Of a stretch of DNA of 64,000 bases, positions 1-12,323 are shown one piece after another. The stretch spans positions 217,496 through 281,495 of the forward strand of contig NW_006767452.1 in NCBI RefSeq assembly GCF_000264995.1. Direction: 5' to 3'. The stretch's first letter is position 1. Every line of letters starts with the position of its first letter. The stretch comes from Punctularia strigosozonata HHB-11173 SS5 (lineage: Eukaryota; Basidiomycota; Agaricomycetes; Corticiales; Punctulariaceae). Position numbers and translations under genes: made by a program. Below the pieces are notes generated by a model, which saw nothing but the letters and a program-made list of their open reading frames with translations, was not told the DNA's origin and searched no databases.

Positions 1-2981
1 GCTTCATCACCATCGGGCAACGGCAGTGGAATGCTAGTTGGCGATGCCAGATTATCGACCGATCCCTGAGCCTCACTATTGATGCGAGGGAAGGATAGTT
101 CGGACACCGAAGGCACCGCCGATGCTCCGGAGTCAGGGATCCCGAGCGGGGAAAGCGACACGATAGCCTCAACTGTTGCCCCAACGCCTGCCTTCAGCAA
201 GTGCGTTACGGTATCGAAGACCCCATGAGTGTCGGACGAGCCAGGCTGTTCGACATCTTCCGGTGGTTGAGGCTGGCTAGCGGAGGCTGTCTCGTCATGG
301 TGCGCGTCAGCCGAAGGCGGGTCCGACGATGACGGTGACTCAACCTCGAGGTGGTGGTTACCGTCCTGCTGCTCGACGAGGGCCTGAACGCCTGTGTCTA
401 CACCGTCCGTAGCTCCATCGCGCAATGGCGTATCGTTACTGCCATCGCTTGCAGTCTCATCCTGGCCGTCATCCAACGACGATTTAGGGCTAACGTCAAG
501 GGTGCTCGTGGCTGCAGGTGTCGAGGGAGGAGCCTCCTGCAATTCAGGGAGCGATTCAGGCATGACCACATCGATAGCGGGATCGACGACGGCAACGTTC
601 TCCGACGGTGCGGGGTGAGCGTTCGATGATTCGGTCACAGGCTCCGGTACACCGATCATCGTCGTCAAAGAGTGTAGCTCTGGCGATCCCTGCGCGCTGT
701 CCACACTAGTCGCCGATTCCGAGCGAAATTCGGTATCGGCTTGTATAGCATCCTCTGATACGGGGATCGGCGAGGACGACCGTGATGCCTCTGCAGGAGT
801 GGGGGGTTCGACGAGGATGACAGGAGGTTCAGCATTGTCATCATCCTCCGATGGATGCGGAAAGGCTGGTCTCGGGGTGCCTGAGGGGCGAGGAGTAGTG
901 TGGCCTTCAACGGATTCGGTGCCCTCGGCGCCAGAAGACGTGCCTTCGCTAGATTCGCCGCCCGTTGGGGTCGCTGACTGGCCGGCGCTTTCCCCGGAAT
1001 CCAAAGCCGGGGTAGGTACAGTCACGATAGCCTCGATAGGAGGTTCGGGGAGCGGTTTGCTTAAGAGATCAGACGGCAGTGGTGAAGTGTCTATGGGCGA
1101 ATCTGGAAGCGGGGTGCTTAGAGCGAGCCGGTCTGCTTCGATGGTATGGTTTGCAATCGTGATGGTGACTTTCGCAGCGACAATCTCCTCCGTAGCAACC
1201 GGCGTCTGCGTAGATGCTTCAGAGCGATCCTGCTCATCAACAGGGCCAAGAACCTCCGAGACTGACTCTTGACCGGCGGGAGCAGCTTCCCGGACGTCGG
1301 ACTCGGGAAGGGATGGGGTCGGCAGAGCGACAGGCTCTTCGCGCGGAGTAGTCTCATCTGCGGGTGCCACGTCTTCCACGACATTCTGATCGCGCTCATT
1401 CTCCGTCGATGGCTCGGTGTCGGTGACGGACGGATCACCAGGAAGATTGTTGCCGGCTGGAGCATCCTCACCAATTGAGGGTTCGGCGGGTGGTAAAGGG
1501 ACGAAGTCCTCCCAGTGGTTTAACAGCTTCGGTAGATCAATCCAATCGCCCACGAGCTCCGATCCGTCGAAATGAAGTCCTTCAAGCGCTTTCGCAGCTT
1601 TCTTCATCATCTTATCCAGCTGCTTGGCATTCGGTAGCGTGACGGTGAAGTCGAAGATCGATCGAAGAGACCCAGAGACCGCGTGGCTGAAGGTGTTGTC
1701 TTCGAGCCCCATGATCAGAGAGGCAACAATGGCCTCGCAGCTATCCGTCGATGTAACAGCCTCCTTCGTGGAAGTTGAGACGGAAAAAAGAGTTTTATTC
1801 AAGTCGGGGCCTTCATTGATCGCGTTGGCCTGGGCCTCTTCCTCGCACGAGTGAGGGGTTGTGTCCGCGGCCGCGGCAGTATCGACAGGTCGTGTCGTAC
1901 TCGTAGAAGATGAAGATGATTCCGCAGCGTCAACACTTGCATCGGACGGGGCTGGTGGACGCGCGCCGGTGGGACTGGGTGGCGGGGCGAGATCATGGCC
2001 GAGTAATGGAGAGGAAGCGGGAGGGTCGTTTGACGATGAGGAAGGGGGGACATCCACTGGAGTCTCCTGCATGTCTTCACCAGCAATCGGAGTCGACGCA
2101 AGCTCCGAATGATGATCGTCATCAACAAGGAGGTCCGGCGTAGGGGGGACAGGCGAGGGAAGTGCGGCAGAGGGTATGGCCGAAGTACTCAGCAGTGGAG
2201 AGACGTCTGAGCCGAGGTCGACGTGGCTTGGCCCCGGCGACGCGGAGAATTCTCCTGCACTGACATTGCGCTGCATCAACGGGGAGGAGAAACCCTTTGG
2301 CATGTCTCCCAAAGCAGTGAGAGGAGAGGCGCCATTAGATTCATGCCGAATGAGGGGGGACGTGTGAACGCCAGCGTTCAGGATAGTCTCCAGCTGCAAA
2401 GAAACAGGTTGTTCGGTTGCTGCAACGGTAGCGTGGTCATCCGCAGTTTGTCGAAGGGAGGTCGCGAGGTTGTCATCGTTGTCGTTGAGTTCACTGTCTT
2501 CGTCGCTACCTTCCTCATCTTGGTCCTCGTCCTCGTCCGGAGGATCATCCTCGTCGAAGTCCCATGTAGGAACTGCGTCGGGCGAGACGCTGTCCGTCCA
2601 CGCTTCGGGAGAACGAGGAATCTGAAGGGGGAATACGTCTTGTAGGCGTGGTGTCCGCCAACGACGAGCCGAGTTGCGGGCTTTCTTGTAGTCGATGGAG
2701 TTCTCCAGGTCCTTCAGACGATGTCGTTCTTCATTTCCGACGTCGGGCGAGCGTAACATCCTGTTATCATGTCAGATATATCTCGTAGACGCAACATCCA
2801 GACTCACTCGTCGAGATCATCCGCGCCAAGGACAATTGCCACACTTTGCAGTGTTTGCGCATCCGACCTAGGTGTTTTCAGTATAGCTGAGACAGGATAC
2901 TGAGATAACCCCGTCAGTGACTTCACAAAGAGGGTGGGCTTCAGGACGTACTAAGGTTGGCGAAATCATGATGTTCGTCAT
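1..2981 (-). CDS. Large acidic, disordered protein (3' end outside the window)
   Basis: I do not recognise a family. The frame is open from base 1 and gives three exons: 2952-2981, 2808-2899 and 1-2760, joined by GTACGT..CAG and GTGAGT..CAG introns. The protein starts MTNIMISPTLYPV, has a short ordered N-terminus (about residues 1-70, with LGADDLDEML and a basic KKARNSARRW stretch), then an acidic run near residue 100 (FDEDDPPDEDEDQDEEG). The next 800 or more residues are rich in Ser, Pro, Glu, Asp and Thr, as in scaffold or nuclear regulatory proteins. The minus frame carrying it is the only one of the six without stops over nearly 2.8 kb, which supports it as coding. The stop codon lies beyond the left edge, so total length is unknown. 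Confidence 0.75.
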
Positions 2982-3824
2982 CGCTACGTCGTGTGCGTTA
3001 TGATACAGGTGGAGGAGGAGATAGAGGTAATCAGAGAGGGGCGGGTAACATGAGTAGGAGAGTTAAGGGTGTCGGGTGCGTGGCGGCATGCTGGACGAGC
3101 TATTCAAGGCCGACGCGCGTTTGGCCTCGTGTAATCCGCGAGTGCTTCCCTCCATTCTCTCCTTCCGGATCTGCACAGGCTCAAGCCACCGAGAGCTTGT
3201 TCACCGCATCATATATTCCAGACCGGTCGACGCACGCCCCAGCGCGGGATAGGCTCAGATACAATGCGCGGCGGGGGGACCGCTGAGAATGGACGCCGAG
3301 GGGACGATAACGAAGACTTCCTAACAACATGGACCGGTACTTAGGCCGGACGCGGCGCGAGCATGTTCAGAATAGGTGATTCATGTTGCTGAAGGATAGG
3401 ACGAAGACGAGGACGGTAATCGCTCGGGCACGACTCGGCGAAACGTTCTGCTCGGCTAGCTGAGATCAAAACATTGGCTCTCCGTTTGCCACTCAAAGCA
3501 GGATCTTCGACTCCGTAACTACCGATACACGTTCACATCAGTTATACCCATACTTAAACCCTGACCTCATACTTGCCAACCAAATTGCCCGTTCTCACAC
3601 AGCGAAGCAGGAACAGTCCACAAGGCGGTAACGCGTGGTCAGGAATCTGGAAATAAATCATCAGTCAATTCGGATAGGAGGAGAGCGACCGGGGTGCGGA
3701 TCGCTCTCAACCTAGCCGTTGATACAGCATGTTATGGATAGCTATTTGGAATATTAGGGCAAATGGGAGATCATAGGAGAGAGGAACAAAGAAGGTCAAG
3801 AAGGGGTCAAGAGGGTCTCTAGCG
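2982..3824. other. Intergenic region, no gene seen
   Basis: This is the upstream region of the left-edge gene and the downstream region of the 411-residue protein gene. A 97-codon open frame at 2993-3286 has odd composition and no family resemblance. I see no RNA gene or repeat. Confidence 0.5.
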
Positions 3825-5125
3825 TTAATCCAGGCATAAGATGTTGATTCTCAAGACCACCACGCTTTGGTGGTGGTCTTGAGCCGCAATATCCACCCCA
3901 ATCACTTCCATCGCGTATGATACATATACACGTACTGCACAATCGACTTGAGACGTCATCGAGTGTTCAAACAGTAGCTGAAAACCAAAAGTCGGTTCCC
4001 GGAGCATTCGATCGCGACTCATCACAGCAGGCTCACCTCCTGAACTGCAGGTTCCACCCTCTACTGAAACAGGGGTTTCCGTGAGGGACAAGATCGGGTA
4101 CAGTTCGAAAGGAAGAGCATCTTCCTCTTCCACCAGATAATACGGGGACGACGCTTTGCGATCGTAGACGGTCGACAAGGCCCTCATTCTCCGGTTGACG
4201 ATGAGTCGATCGATCTCCTTCTGCCTGTGGCGACGGCGCTCTTCGGTCTCCACGGGTGGCAACTGCGGTGGCGGTCCGTCGACGATGGGGCGCGTGAAGG
4301 CTGTAGCATCGCTAGCTGATCGACGGTGTCGAGTACGAAGTGGTTCCTTGTCGGATGACATACGCCCGGATGGAAAGAGTGTACGAGGCTCCAAACTATC
4401 CTCCGAGAGGGAGAGCGCTCGTGCTCTGCGTACCGAGCCGAACCTCGGCCGGATGATGTTCTGGGATGGCGAATGAGACGGCTGTGTAGCACGTCCAATA
4501 TCCCCGGGACGTCGTCCGCTCATACCTGATGTGGACGAAGGATTGGACGGGTTGAGTGTGGTTGGCTCGTCGTCGCCGACTATGGAACTGACAGCGGCGA
4601 AGACATCGTCAAATGAAAAGGTCGGAGACCGAGGAAGATTGAACGATGGCGTATCGCTCGCGAGAGATGACACAGACACGTTCGCCGGCGGCGGTACGTG
4701 AGCGCCACAGTGTGCACCAGCGGTATCGTGATCGTCCTGCTCGCTAGGAGCGTCGACAGGGTCCGGCAGGTAGCTCATGGAAGACAAGGGCGAGGACGTT
4801 TTCGACGTCTCAGAGAGCGGGGAGATAAGGGGTATGCTTCTAGGGTCCGGATAACTCTCGATGTTGTTCACGGAGAGCCTTATTTTCGCCATAGCGTGGA
4901 CCTGCATGGATCTGGGTCCGTGGAGGCAGGAAATAACAATGTCAGAGCCGTCTGCATTGGGGCTCGACATGCTGTCCGTCCGCAGCTCGTCGCATAGCAT
5001 CGGCTCTTGCGTTGTACTTGAGAGAAGAAGCAAATCAGCGTCGCGGATCAGACAATCGAAAGTATAATAGCAATAGCTTACGCTGTGAAGCTGTCCTCGG
5101 GGATATAGCGTATAATTTTCATCAT
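3825..5125 (-). CDS. Hypothetical Ser/Pro/Arg-rich protein, 411 aa
   Basis: I do not recognise this protein. Two exons, 5082-5125 and 3825-5016, joined by a GTAAGC..AAG intron, give 1236 nt in frame. I prefer the upstream start at 5125 (MMKIIRYIPEDSF) to the in-frame codon at 5033, because the first exon splices in frame and a TATA-like CTATAAAGA lies about 50 bp upstream. The sequence is mostly low complexity. A basic, Ser-rich stretch (RTRHRRSASD) near residue 240 looks like a phosphorylation site cluster, and a charged segment EERRRHRQKEIDRLIVNRR near residue 270 may form a helix. It is divergent from POP5 with 395 bp between starts. Confidence 0.65.
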
Positions 5126-5174
5126 CGACGGTGCGATGGATTAGAAGGCAAAGAAAGAGGCCGGCAACCTTGGG

Positions 5175-5183
5175 TCTTTATAG
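5175..5183 (-). promoter_or_regulatory. TATA-like box of the 411-aa protein gene
   Basis: CTATAAAGA on the minus strand, about 50 bp upstream of the chosen start at 5125. It supports the upstream first exon. Confidence 0.4.
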
Positions 5184-5520
5184 CTTCAGGAGGTCGTGCT
5201 CAAGAAGCTACAGGGGAAGATTACCTTTACGAGTCATGGCATTTAGGTTACGCTCTCAGGACAAGTATAGCATCACCTCGTGCACCATCCCTGTGCACGT
5301 ATACGGTAATGTACAGGAACCCCATTGTCCTCGTTTCTTTTGAAGATAGTCTATGCTATCCTCTGTCATGATGTCCGTTGCTTGATGTAGAGGCGGGGAA
5401 ATAAGGAGTCGGAGTGGGCTGTGAGCCCGACATTTTGACGCGGAGTCTGAAATCATGTCTAGCGCCCCGGGCGTCCGTGAGCGTCCTTCAGTTGAGCGAC
5501 CGCCCCTGTTGCAGGTCTCC

Positions 5521-6234
5521 ATGGTCAGGTTCAAGGTAGGTTCCTCCGATCTTACCGCGAAGATAGTGCATTTATGTACAGAATCGCTGGCTTCTTGTGG
5601 AATTCATACCCTATCCCGACGGCCTTCTCTCAACCCCGTCTGTGCAAGCTAAAGAAACGCTCAACGGCAAACTCATATTCGCTGCGCTGAAACAAAGCGT
5701 TCTGCAAAACTTTGGGGACTCGGGCTGGGGAGCAGTTGGATACTCGTTGACAGGTGCGTTCCGTGTTGCCTCTCTTCAGGACGCGAGCTCACAACGCAAA
5801 GCGCAGTCAAGTACTACTCGCCGACCACACGTCTCTGCATAATTCGCGTGGGCCGCGAACATGTACGCACTGCGTGGGGTGCTCTGACGCTTTTGAACTC
5901 CATCGAAGGCCAGCGCGTGATCCCGAACGTCATCCACGTCTCCGGTAGATCATCCGATCCTGCGTCTCATCGATTTTGTCGGCTCACTCACACCAACTAG
6001 GGACCATCAAACACGCTCAGATTGCCGCTATAGAACACAATCGAGTTGTTATTGCAAGATATCGGGCGATTGCGAAGACCCCGGGTACGTCTGATGTCCC
6101 CCGACCCCAGTCGTTGGCCCAGTCCTCTGCGTTGTGACCTGAGACTGATTACGATGTACCCAGCCGGCTACACTGACTCATATGAAGCTTTCCTGGAGAC
6201 GACTACCAATGAAATCAACGCCCTCCAAGATTGA
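5521..6234 (+). CDS. POP5: RNase P/MRP protein subunit POP5
   Basis: This is the conserved protein subunit of nuclear RNase P and RNase MRP, which mature tRNA 5' ends and pre-rRNA. Five exons (5521-5535, 5582-5753, 5807-5944, 6001-6084, 6164-6234) give 480 nt and 159 aa, the usual size. Family hallmarks are visible: MVRFKNRWLLVEFI at the N-terminus, LQNFGDSGWGAVG near residue 50, KYYSPTTRLCIIRVGRE, then AWGALTLLNSIEG. The last exon supplies the C-terminal tail YEAFLETTTNEINALQD. If the last intron (6085-6163) were retained, the frame would end at 6137 with a different short tail. The gene is head to head with the 411-aa protein gene. Confidence 0.93.
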
Positions 6235-6855
6235 AAGCTTGAATGATCACTAGGTTATCCCCCTCCGCCATCGATTGCGTTCACGAGAAGGCAATTCACC
6301 TGTGGCCGCTATGGAGTCTGGCTGATGCGCGGTGTCGCGTGATTAGCTTGATGTCGACCACTCCTTCGACGTTCGCTGCTACGAAGATTGGCGGCACCCA
6401 AAGTGCCACGGACCTGATTATGAAGATCATTCCTGGATTCACCGGCCCAACTGGCAAGATGGCGTGATTATAGCAGAATATCCTGCCGCCTTAACAGTGA
6501 TGTGGTAGCATCGATGACCGACGGGCGAGGATGATGAAGTGTATGGCTATTCGTACAATTCTATTGTTTCGTGTTCCTGACTAGAACGCATTGACTAATT
6601 CAAAGGGTTCGAAAATGTCCACTGTGATAGCGTGATGTTCGTAGCGTCAAGTATTGCTGAGATGGATACTACCAAGGTATCCATCGCATCGTCCGTTAAA
6701 CTTCTTGTACCTTGAAATCTCCCATGCCTTGAACTGGAGTGGAAGAATCATCGTGTTTGCGGTCTCCTTTGGTCGTCATGGACGAAGTATCCCTCTCGAG
6801 GGATCGCCTGTTGGAACACCTTCAGCACGCTCTGCAATCGGAAGGGTGATCACAC
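6235..6855. other. Convergent intergenic region, no gene seen
   Basis: This 620-bp stretch separates POP5 (+) from the convergent membrane-protein gene (-). Open frames of 74-78 codons occur on the plus strand but resemble nothing I know. Confidence 0.4.
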
Positions 6856-8536
6856 TCACTGGTCCACTTGGAATATGTCCATGGGAATGACGAGTGCGCC
6901 GTCGTCAGGACCCCGCTGAGTCTCATGTTCCCGAATCGTGGCATTGAATCTCATTTGGGTTAAGAGATTCGTGACAACTCTGGGGCGCAGAATCGCTCAA
7001 CTGACCTCGGGATGCACGCAGCAAGAAACAGGACTTACTGGTTTAAAGGAGATGAGAAATTGGTCAATGCGCGGAACATCTTGGTAGTCGCGATGACCCT
7101 GAATCGATTTAGGAAGCGCAACAAAAATGAGGATGTCTCATGCTCACAATACGAGGGTTCCAAAAGGAAGGAACATCTATGCAGTTTCAGCACCTACACT
7201 CGGCATAACACTTATGTACCAACCAGATTCATCGCATCTAAGTCGGGGTATGTGAGCACAGGCGGTAGGAACTGTGATGATACGAAACATTACCGTTCAA
7301 ATTAACGAACGGAAGGACCTATATTCGTATTGGCTCATTTGGTCATTCTGGTCACGGGAGAACAACCAGAGTGCGTACCACGATCGGAATCTGTGCAAAG
7401 ATGGCGATCACAGTCCAGAGAATTCCCTGCGACCAGTTTGTGTTATATGTGAGAATAACTGTTACGGCATGCGCGCACCTGCTTATAGATGTAACCCCAT
7501 AGTTTGCCTGGCTGTTTCAATCGCAAGACACCGATCATCATGATAGTGAGCAGAATGGCGTCCGTGATCAGAACAGCCAGTAATGACCATCTGCTGTCAT
7601 CAGAGTGATCAAACGCGCAAGTGCTTGTTGACGAGTCCCAATGAATCTCTTTGGGTGCCTGTATAAGAGTGATCAGCACGATAGAAGGCGTGATCATATA
7701 TCAGTGTCGCGAAAGCGACCTGCCTGAGCAATGCCTGTGTATATTTTCAGTCAGATTGCTTGTTGCCCCTGAGCTATGGAGCAAATCCCACCGAAGCAGG
7801 CAAACCCCAGGTGCACCAGCCAGAATGCACAAGAAATTGCCGTGACATCCAGACGGTAGTGCCAGAGAGCAGTGCTGGGTTGAATTCAGGACCACGCATT
7901 GTGCGTCGGTGAGATCGCTCACATGCGGACTACGAGCAGCGAGGATGCTGCCGTCACCATGAAATATCCTGAGATCTACATAGATAAAAAGAAATTCAAA
8001 CCAAAGTGCTTAGATACAAGGCAGGCTACGTACGTAGACCCAAATGAGCCACGGCTGTCCATGAAGTCTCATCAGTTTCTTGTTCGTGTTCATGGAGGGC
8101 AAGTACTCGCCACACAGTTCATGTGATAATTTCCATTCATATTGAAACCTATGACCAGGCAGCAGACATTGGCTAAACCCGCCCACCGAACCAGGAGATA
8201 TTGCTGATATTTATCACTTTCTGGGGAATCATGATGCATGAGACATGACTGGCTCACCAGCATCGTCCACTTCCAAGGTCTCTTGCCGGTGAGTATATCC
8301 CAGTCATAGGGCATGGCTTGAACGAACTCCCAGCTGTGTAACAGTTGCACGGCATCTGCAAGCTATCACCATGGGCGTACGTACCAGAACACGCCACATA
8401 TGAAATGAACGAGATTGATGAGAACCTCTGCGCGTTGTTGGTCAAAATGCGGAAACAGGGCGAATTATTGCGAATTATTGAATTTCGGCCTACGAGTTTG
8501 TTTGGCAATAACCGTAGTATCGTGCCAGTTGACCAT
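6856..8536 (-). CDS. Seven-helix integral membrane protein of an agaricomycete-expanded family
   Basis: Function unknown; it is of the type found in many copies in mushroom genomes. Thirteen exons: 8494-8536, 8385-8427, 8258-8333, 8114-8203, 8034-8054, 7923-7975, 7760-7874, 7479-7658, 7379-7426, 7224-7271, 7148-7176, 7039-7098, 6856-6979. They sum to 930 nt (309 aa) with every phase matching. It begins MVNWHDTTVIAKQTQVLINL and shows the family-like turn YDWDILTGKRPWKWTM after helix 1, then hydrophobic helices such as LAVLITDAILLTIMMIGVL, and LMFLPFGTLVLVIATTKMFR near the end. The intron after 7760 must use a GC donor (CAA|GCAATC) to avoid an in-frame stop. A frame-breaking mutation at that point is the alternative. 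Confidence 0.7.
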
Positions 8537-9117
8537 GTCTTGGAAAGCCGAACTGCAGATTCGAAAGCAAGCGCAATCGCGGGGCAAGGGTTTAGTCGAA
8601 TGTCCAATCTTGAAACCCGACATAAATACCGTCCGGCTGCCTTGCTCAGCGCCCATGAAGTCATGGTGTGAGTGGTTCTAAGATGCCCGTGTATAGAACT
8701 TAGCATGGGTGCAATCCGAGATCCGGCATTCTCTTATTGCCTCACGATGGATTAGGATAAGTTTGAATGCCGATAAGCAATGCACTGCACGCGAAGCGGC
8801 AGAAATACACAGTCGCGGACAAAATGCCCGACGGCTGTGGCTGCAATCCATTTCACGGGCTTCAGCGCTACCGGATCCATGGTAATACGGTGAGTCATGA
8901 GACGAGAGTCTCGGCCTGCACTTGAAGTCAGGAGTAGCAGAACGAACGGCTTAAGGTCGCGATTAACTCCCCTCTCGTAACACAGACTCAAGCTATCCGG
9001 CAACAGCGGAGCACGCTCGAATCTCTTCAAATTGATCTGATCTGTCATTTGGGACCTTCGGAGGAGAGAGTTCATCGTGGTTTGGCGCAACCCGATCGCC
9101 ATCTACAGCCTTCGTAA
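8537..9117. other. Intergenic region, no gene seen
   Basis: This lies upstream of the seven-helix protein gene and downstream of BioF. Open frames here (such as 8752-9102 minus) have no family resemblance. Confidence 0.4.
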
Positions 9118-10633
9118 TTATAGCTTGGCTGAGCGCGTATGGTCCCGCACCGCGACTGCCACGGTGTGGTTCGTATCATGATGAGAATGCATAGATAAAG
9201 CGGCATCGTATGCCGCGTCCTGCTTGGACGTCTGAAAGCTCGACGCCCACGCCACACAGCCTTCGACAAGTCTTTCGACGTCCATCCTCGTGTGTCCAGA
9301 GCGCAGGCAGATGCGCACACGACCCGCTCCGCGTGGAACCGTCGGCCAAGTTATGGGCCGGGCTACGATGTTGCACCGCGTGAGTAGGAAGGTGGCCAGC
9401 GGTCGGGGATGTGGGGTCATGAGCGGAATGATGGGTGGGGGCGGATTGGAAGCATAAACCGCCATACCGCTGGAGATGGGAGTAGGTCCGCCAGGTGACG
9501 AATGCGGAGCAGAGGAGAGGTGCGGGGGAAGCGATAAGACGTTCATTGGTACGTTTCGGAGGCGCTGACGAAGGAGGTCGATCATGTATTGAGATAGATC
9601 GAGCAGCCTGACTGATAATGCTTCAGCGGTACCATCTTCGAGTAGGTCGAAGGCACATCCGGTCGCTATTATGTTCGGGTGGCTGAGTGCGGTAGTATAG
9701 ATTAGGGGCCGGGCATAGTTGACGAGGTATGATCGAACAAGGGGAGTGGTCAGCAGGACGGCTAAGAAAGGTATCATCGTCAGTTCGTAAACTTGAAGAG
9801 ATTGGGGCAGTATTGAACGCACCCCCAGTACTCGCCAACGCCTTCCCAAACGTGTGTAACCTCGCCAGAACGCACGGATGTCTCTCCAGCCCATATGCCG
9901 CCAGCATTCCCCGTCCTTGTGGCCCGTATACTCCCGTGGCGTGTGCCTCATCGACGATCAGGTATGCATTTCCGGCCGGAAACATATGCCCGAGGAGGTC
10001 CACCACCTGCTTCAATGGCGCAAAGGTTCCGTCCATGCTGTAGAGGCTCTCCACTGCCACAAACATGCTCGCTTCGCCCGTCCTTAACTTCTCCTTCTGT
10101 TGAAGCAAGGAGTCCAGCTTCTCCTCCAGGGCTTGAAGATCATTGTGGGAGAAAGTGATGAAAGAGTCCTTGACGCGAGACGCGCGTACCCCGTCGTGCA
10201 CCGATGCGTGGATATGTTCGTCCACCACGACGCAGTCGCCGGGTTGAGGTACGCAAGAGAAGAAGCCGACATTGGCGTCGTAGCCCGAGTTGAAAAGCAA
10301 GGAGCCATCGGCTCCTGCTGCCGTGTTGAAGAATGTCCCGAGACGCGCTTCTAGTGCTGCATGCGCAGGAGGATTCGACAAAAGGCGGGAACCACCGGAG
10401 CCAAGTACGAGCGGCGCGCGCTGGCATTCGCGTATAAAGGAGGCGCGAAGGTCCGCAGAGGTCGAGAGGGAGAGGTAGTCGTTGGACGAGAAGTCTAGTG
10501 GTGCTCGTGGAGAGATCTGATCGGTCGATGGGGTGCGATCTTCCGTTGGCACCGGGTCAGGTAGACGGCGTTTGATAGCACGTTCCTCGCGCGACTTCAA
10601 CGCCTTGGTCAGGTGGCGTTCCAACGCAGGCAT
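9118..10633 (-). CDS. 8-amino-7-oxononanoate synthase (BioF-type), peroxisomal
   Basis: This PLP enzyme of the alpha-oxoamine synthase family would condense pimeloyl-CoA with L-alanine in biotin synthesis. Two exons, 9823-10633 and 9118-9761, give 484 aa. I start at MPALERHLTKAL; an in-frame extension upstream looks like leader DNA. Visible landmarks are DFSSNDYLSL (substrate loop), GSGGSRLLS, DEHIHASVHDG, the PLP-contact DEAHATGVYG, and HTFGKALASTGG with the Schiff-base lysine. The chain ends in RSAKL; AKL is an accepted type 1 peroxisome signal, fitting the known peroxisomal step of fungal biotin synthesis. Other alpha-oxoamine synthases (KBL, ALAS) are less likely given the motif set. It is divergent from COA6, 388 bp between starts. 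Confidence 0.85.
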
Positions 10634-11021
10634 GTTCGAGGAAAGCGACGAATTGTTGAGCGTGTATGGTATTGACAACAAACAGCCGCGTAAATTATCA
10701 CGGCGAGTCGCGATTTTGGGGATCGGGCCTTGATCGGATTTGGCCGCTCGCTGCGGGCATATTGCTGGGTTAGAACGGGAGTCAGAGAAGCATAACCAGG
10801 GGGTGACAGTGACCATATGGACTTACTGGACGCGGGGTGTTTTACAGCAGGACTGGATGGACGTCGCCCCAATCGTCTGCAGGTATACTCTAGATAGCTG
10901 AAGGGACGTCCGGGATGCAGTTGCGCTCGGGTAAAACCAATACACGTGAGCTTTCACTGTCCGCTGCGCCCAACCGACGTCCGTGAGGGTGTTTGATACC
11001 TTGCTCAACGTCTTTGCATCC

Positions 11022-11373
11022 ATGGGTTGGTTTTCATCCTCAAAGCCCCAACAACCTGACGCTGCATCGCGGAGCGACAGACAAAAGTGCTGGGACAGTC
11101 GCGACGCCTACTTCAAATGCTTAGACGCGGCCGGTATTCTGACTCCTGGAGAGGAGACCGGTGCTCGATGTAAGGCGGAAAACGAGGTGTACGAGCAGAA
11201 CTGCGCGAAGAGCTGGGTGAGCTCATGCTACGTTTTTGCATCAGGGGCCGCAGGCCGAGATGTTCTGACGCTGGGCGCAGATTGATTATTTCAATAAAAG
11301 GCGCGTGTTGGCCGAGCAGCAAAAAAGTGTCCTGATCCAGGCCGACAATCAACGACACTCTGCGCGGAAGTAG
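11022..11373 (+). CDS. COA6: Cytochrome c oxidase assembly factor 6 homologue
   Basis: A small twin-CXnC protein of the mitochondrial intermembrane space which, in the known family, helps copper delivery to the CuA site of Cox2. Two exons, 11022-11216 and 11281-11373, give 95 aa. The start MGWFSSSKPQQPD is the usual short N-terminus, and an in-frame upstream extension is not needed. The first motif is CWDSRDAYFKC (C-x9-C) and the second CKAENEVYEQNC (C-x10-C), followed by SWIDYFNKRR, the COA6 signature. No targeting presequence is expected, since import uses the Mia40 disulfide relay. Confidence 0.92.
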
Positions 11374-11784
11374 CTGCGGATGGTCGAATGGAGCTTTGAC
11401 GCTGATATCACGCCCCGTAGCCGGTTCGTTGACTATCTTATGCTCACGTCTTTCCTCGGCTGATCCTCCGACTTGCTAGCCCCCGCTTTCTGGGAGAAAT
11501 AGTACGCTTTGCGCTTGCTCGACGTGAAGCTGTCACACTGCCTAATGCTGGCTGTTGGCTTATACGGCACATCCCTACACGGTTCGACACTGTATGCCGT
11601 TAATGTATGATAAATCCCGCTAATACACACATGATCTGGGTAAGCCTCCGGCTCACAAGATTCCTTCGGCGCAAGCATTTGTCTCTCTCTTCCACCCCAA
11701 ACTCAACTGCGACGTGCACCAACAGTTTCCCAGATGCTAATGCCAGCCAGTGCATCCGACCCATTGAATCTACGCGAATTCCAA
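11374..11784. other. Intergenic region, no gene seen
   Basis: Downstream of COA6. Short frames on both strands; none supported. Confidence 0.35.
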
Positions 11785-12078
11785 TCACCATAGCCATCGA
11801 GCCACGTTGCGCGCTGGTGCTTTGGCCATGTGTATATGTATACGAACTGCCTCAATGGAGCTTGGTCCCCAGTTCATCAGCTCCCGCAGTATCCAGAGAT
11901 ATCTTGAGAAGACCGTGGCAGTTGCGACAGCGCCTCTGAACAATATTCCACGCCACAACATCCCCTCCACCATCTTTGATCGAAAACTCCTTTCTCTCAC
12001 CGCACTTTCACCGACCTCGGATCGCGCGCCGAACCCATAATATGCTGCATAGCCGCCCATCGGTCGGTTTTCCATCAT
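11785..12078 (-). CDS. Possible small orphan protein, 97 aa
   Basis: A single open frame beginning MMENRPMGGYAAYYG with one apolar segment (GILFRGAVATATVFSRYLWIL). It has a true ATG, but I recognise no homologue and see no clear splice extension. It lies 245 bp upstream of, and divergent from, the gene at 12324. It may simply be a chance frame. Confidence 0.22.
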   Translation of the reverse strand: MMENRPMGGYAAYYGFGARSEVGESAVRERSFRSKMVEGMLWRGILFRGAVATATVFSRYLWILRELMNWGPSSIEAVRIHIHMAKAPARNVARWLW

Positions 12079-12323
12079 CTAGAGTTCCCGATTCTGTGGG
12101 ACGGCCATCTCAGCTCCTTCTCAATGCAATCTGCACAAGCTATTGCTGATTCCTCGAATTCAAATAGACCCATGCTTTCGGAACTGCCGTTGCTTGTCCT
12201 ATAATCCTCCCCGGCCGATTCTCAGCACATGACGACAGAAGTGTTCCGTGATAGCTGTGGGCAAGCTCAGATGGCTCGAGCCTGGACGGGGTTGATGGTG
12301 GTGGCTACGCTCTTCCCTCCATC

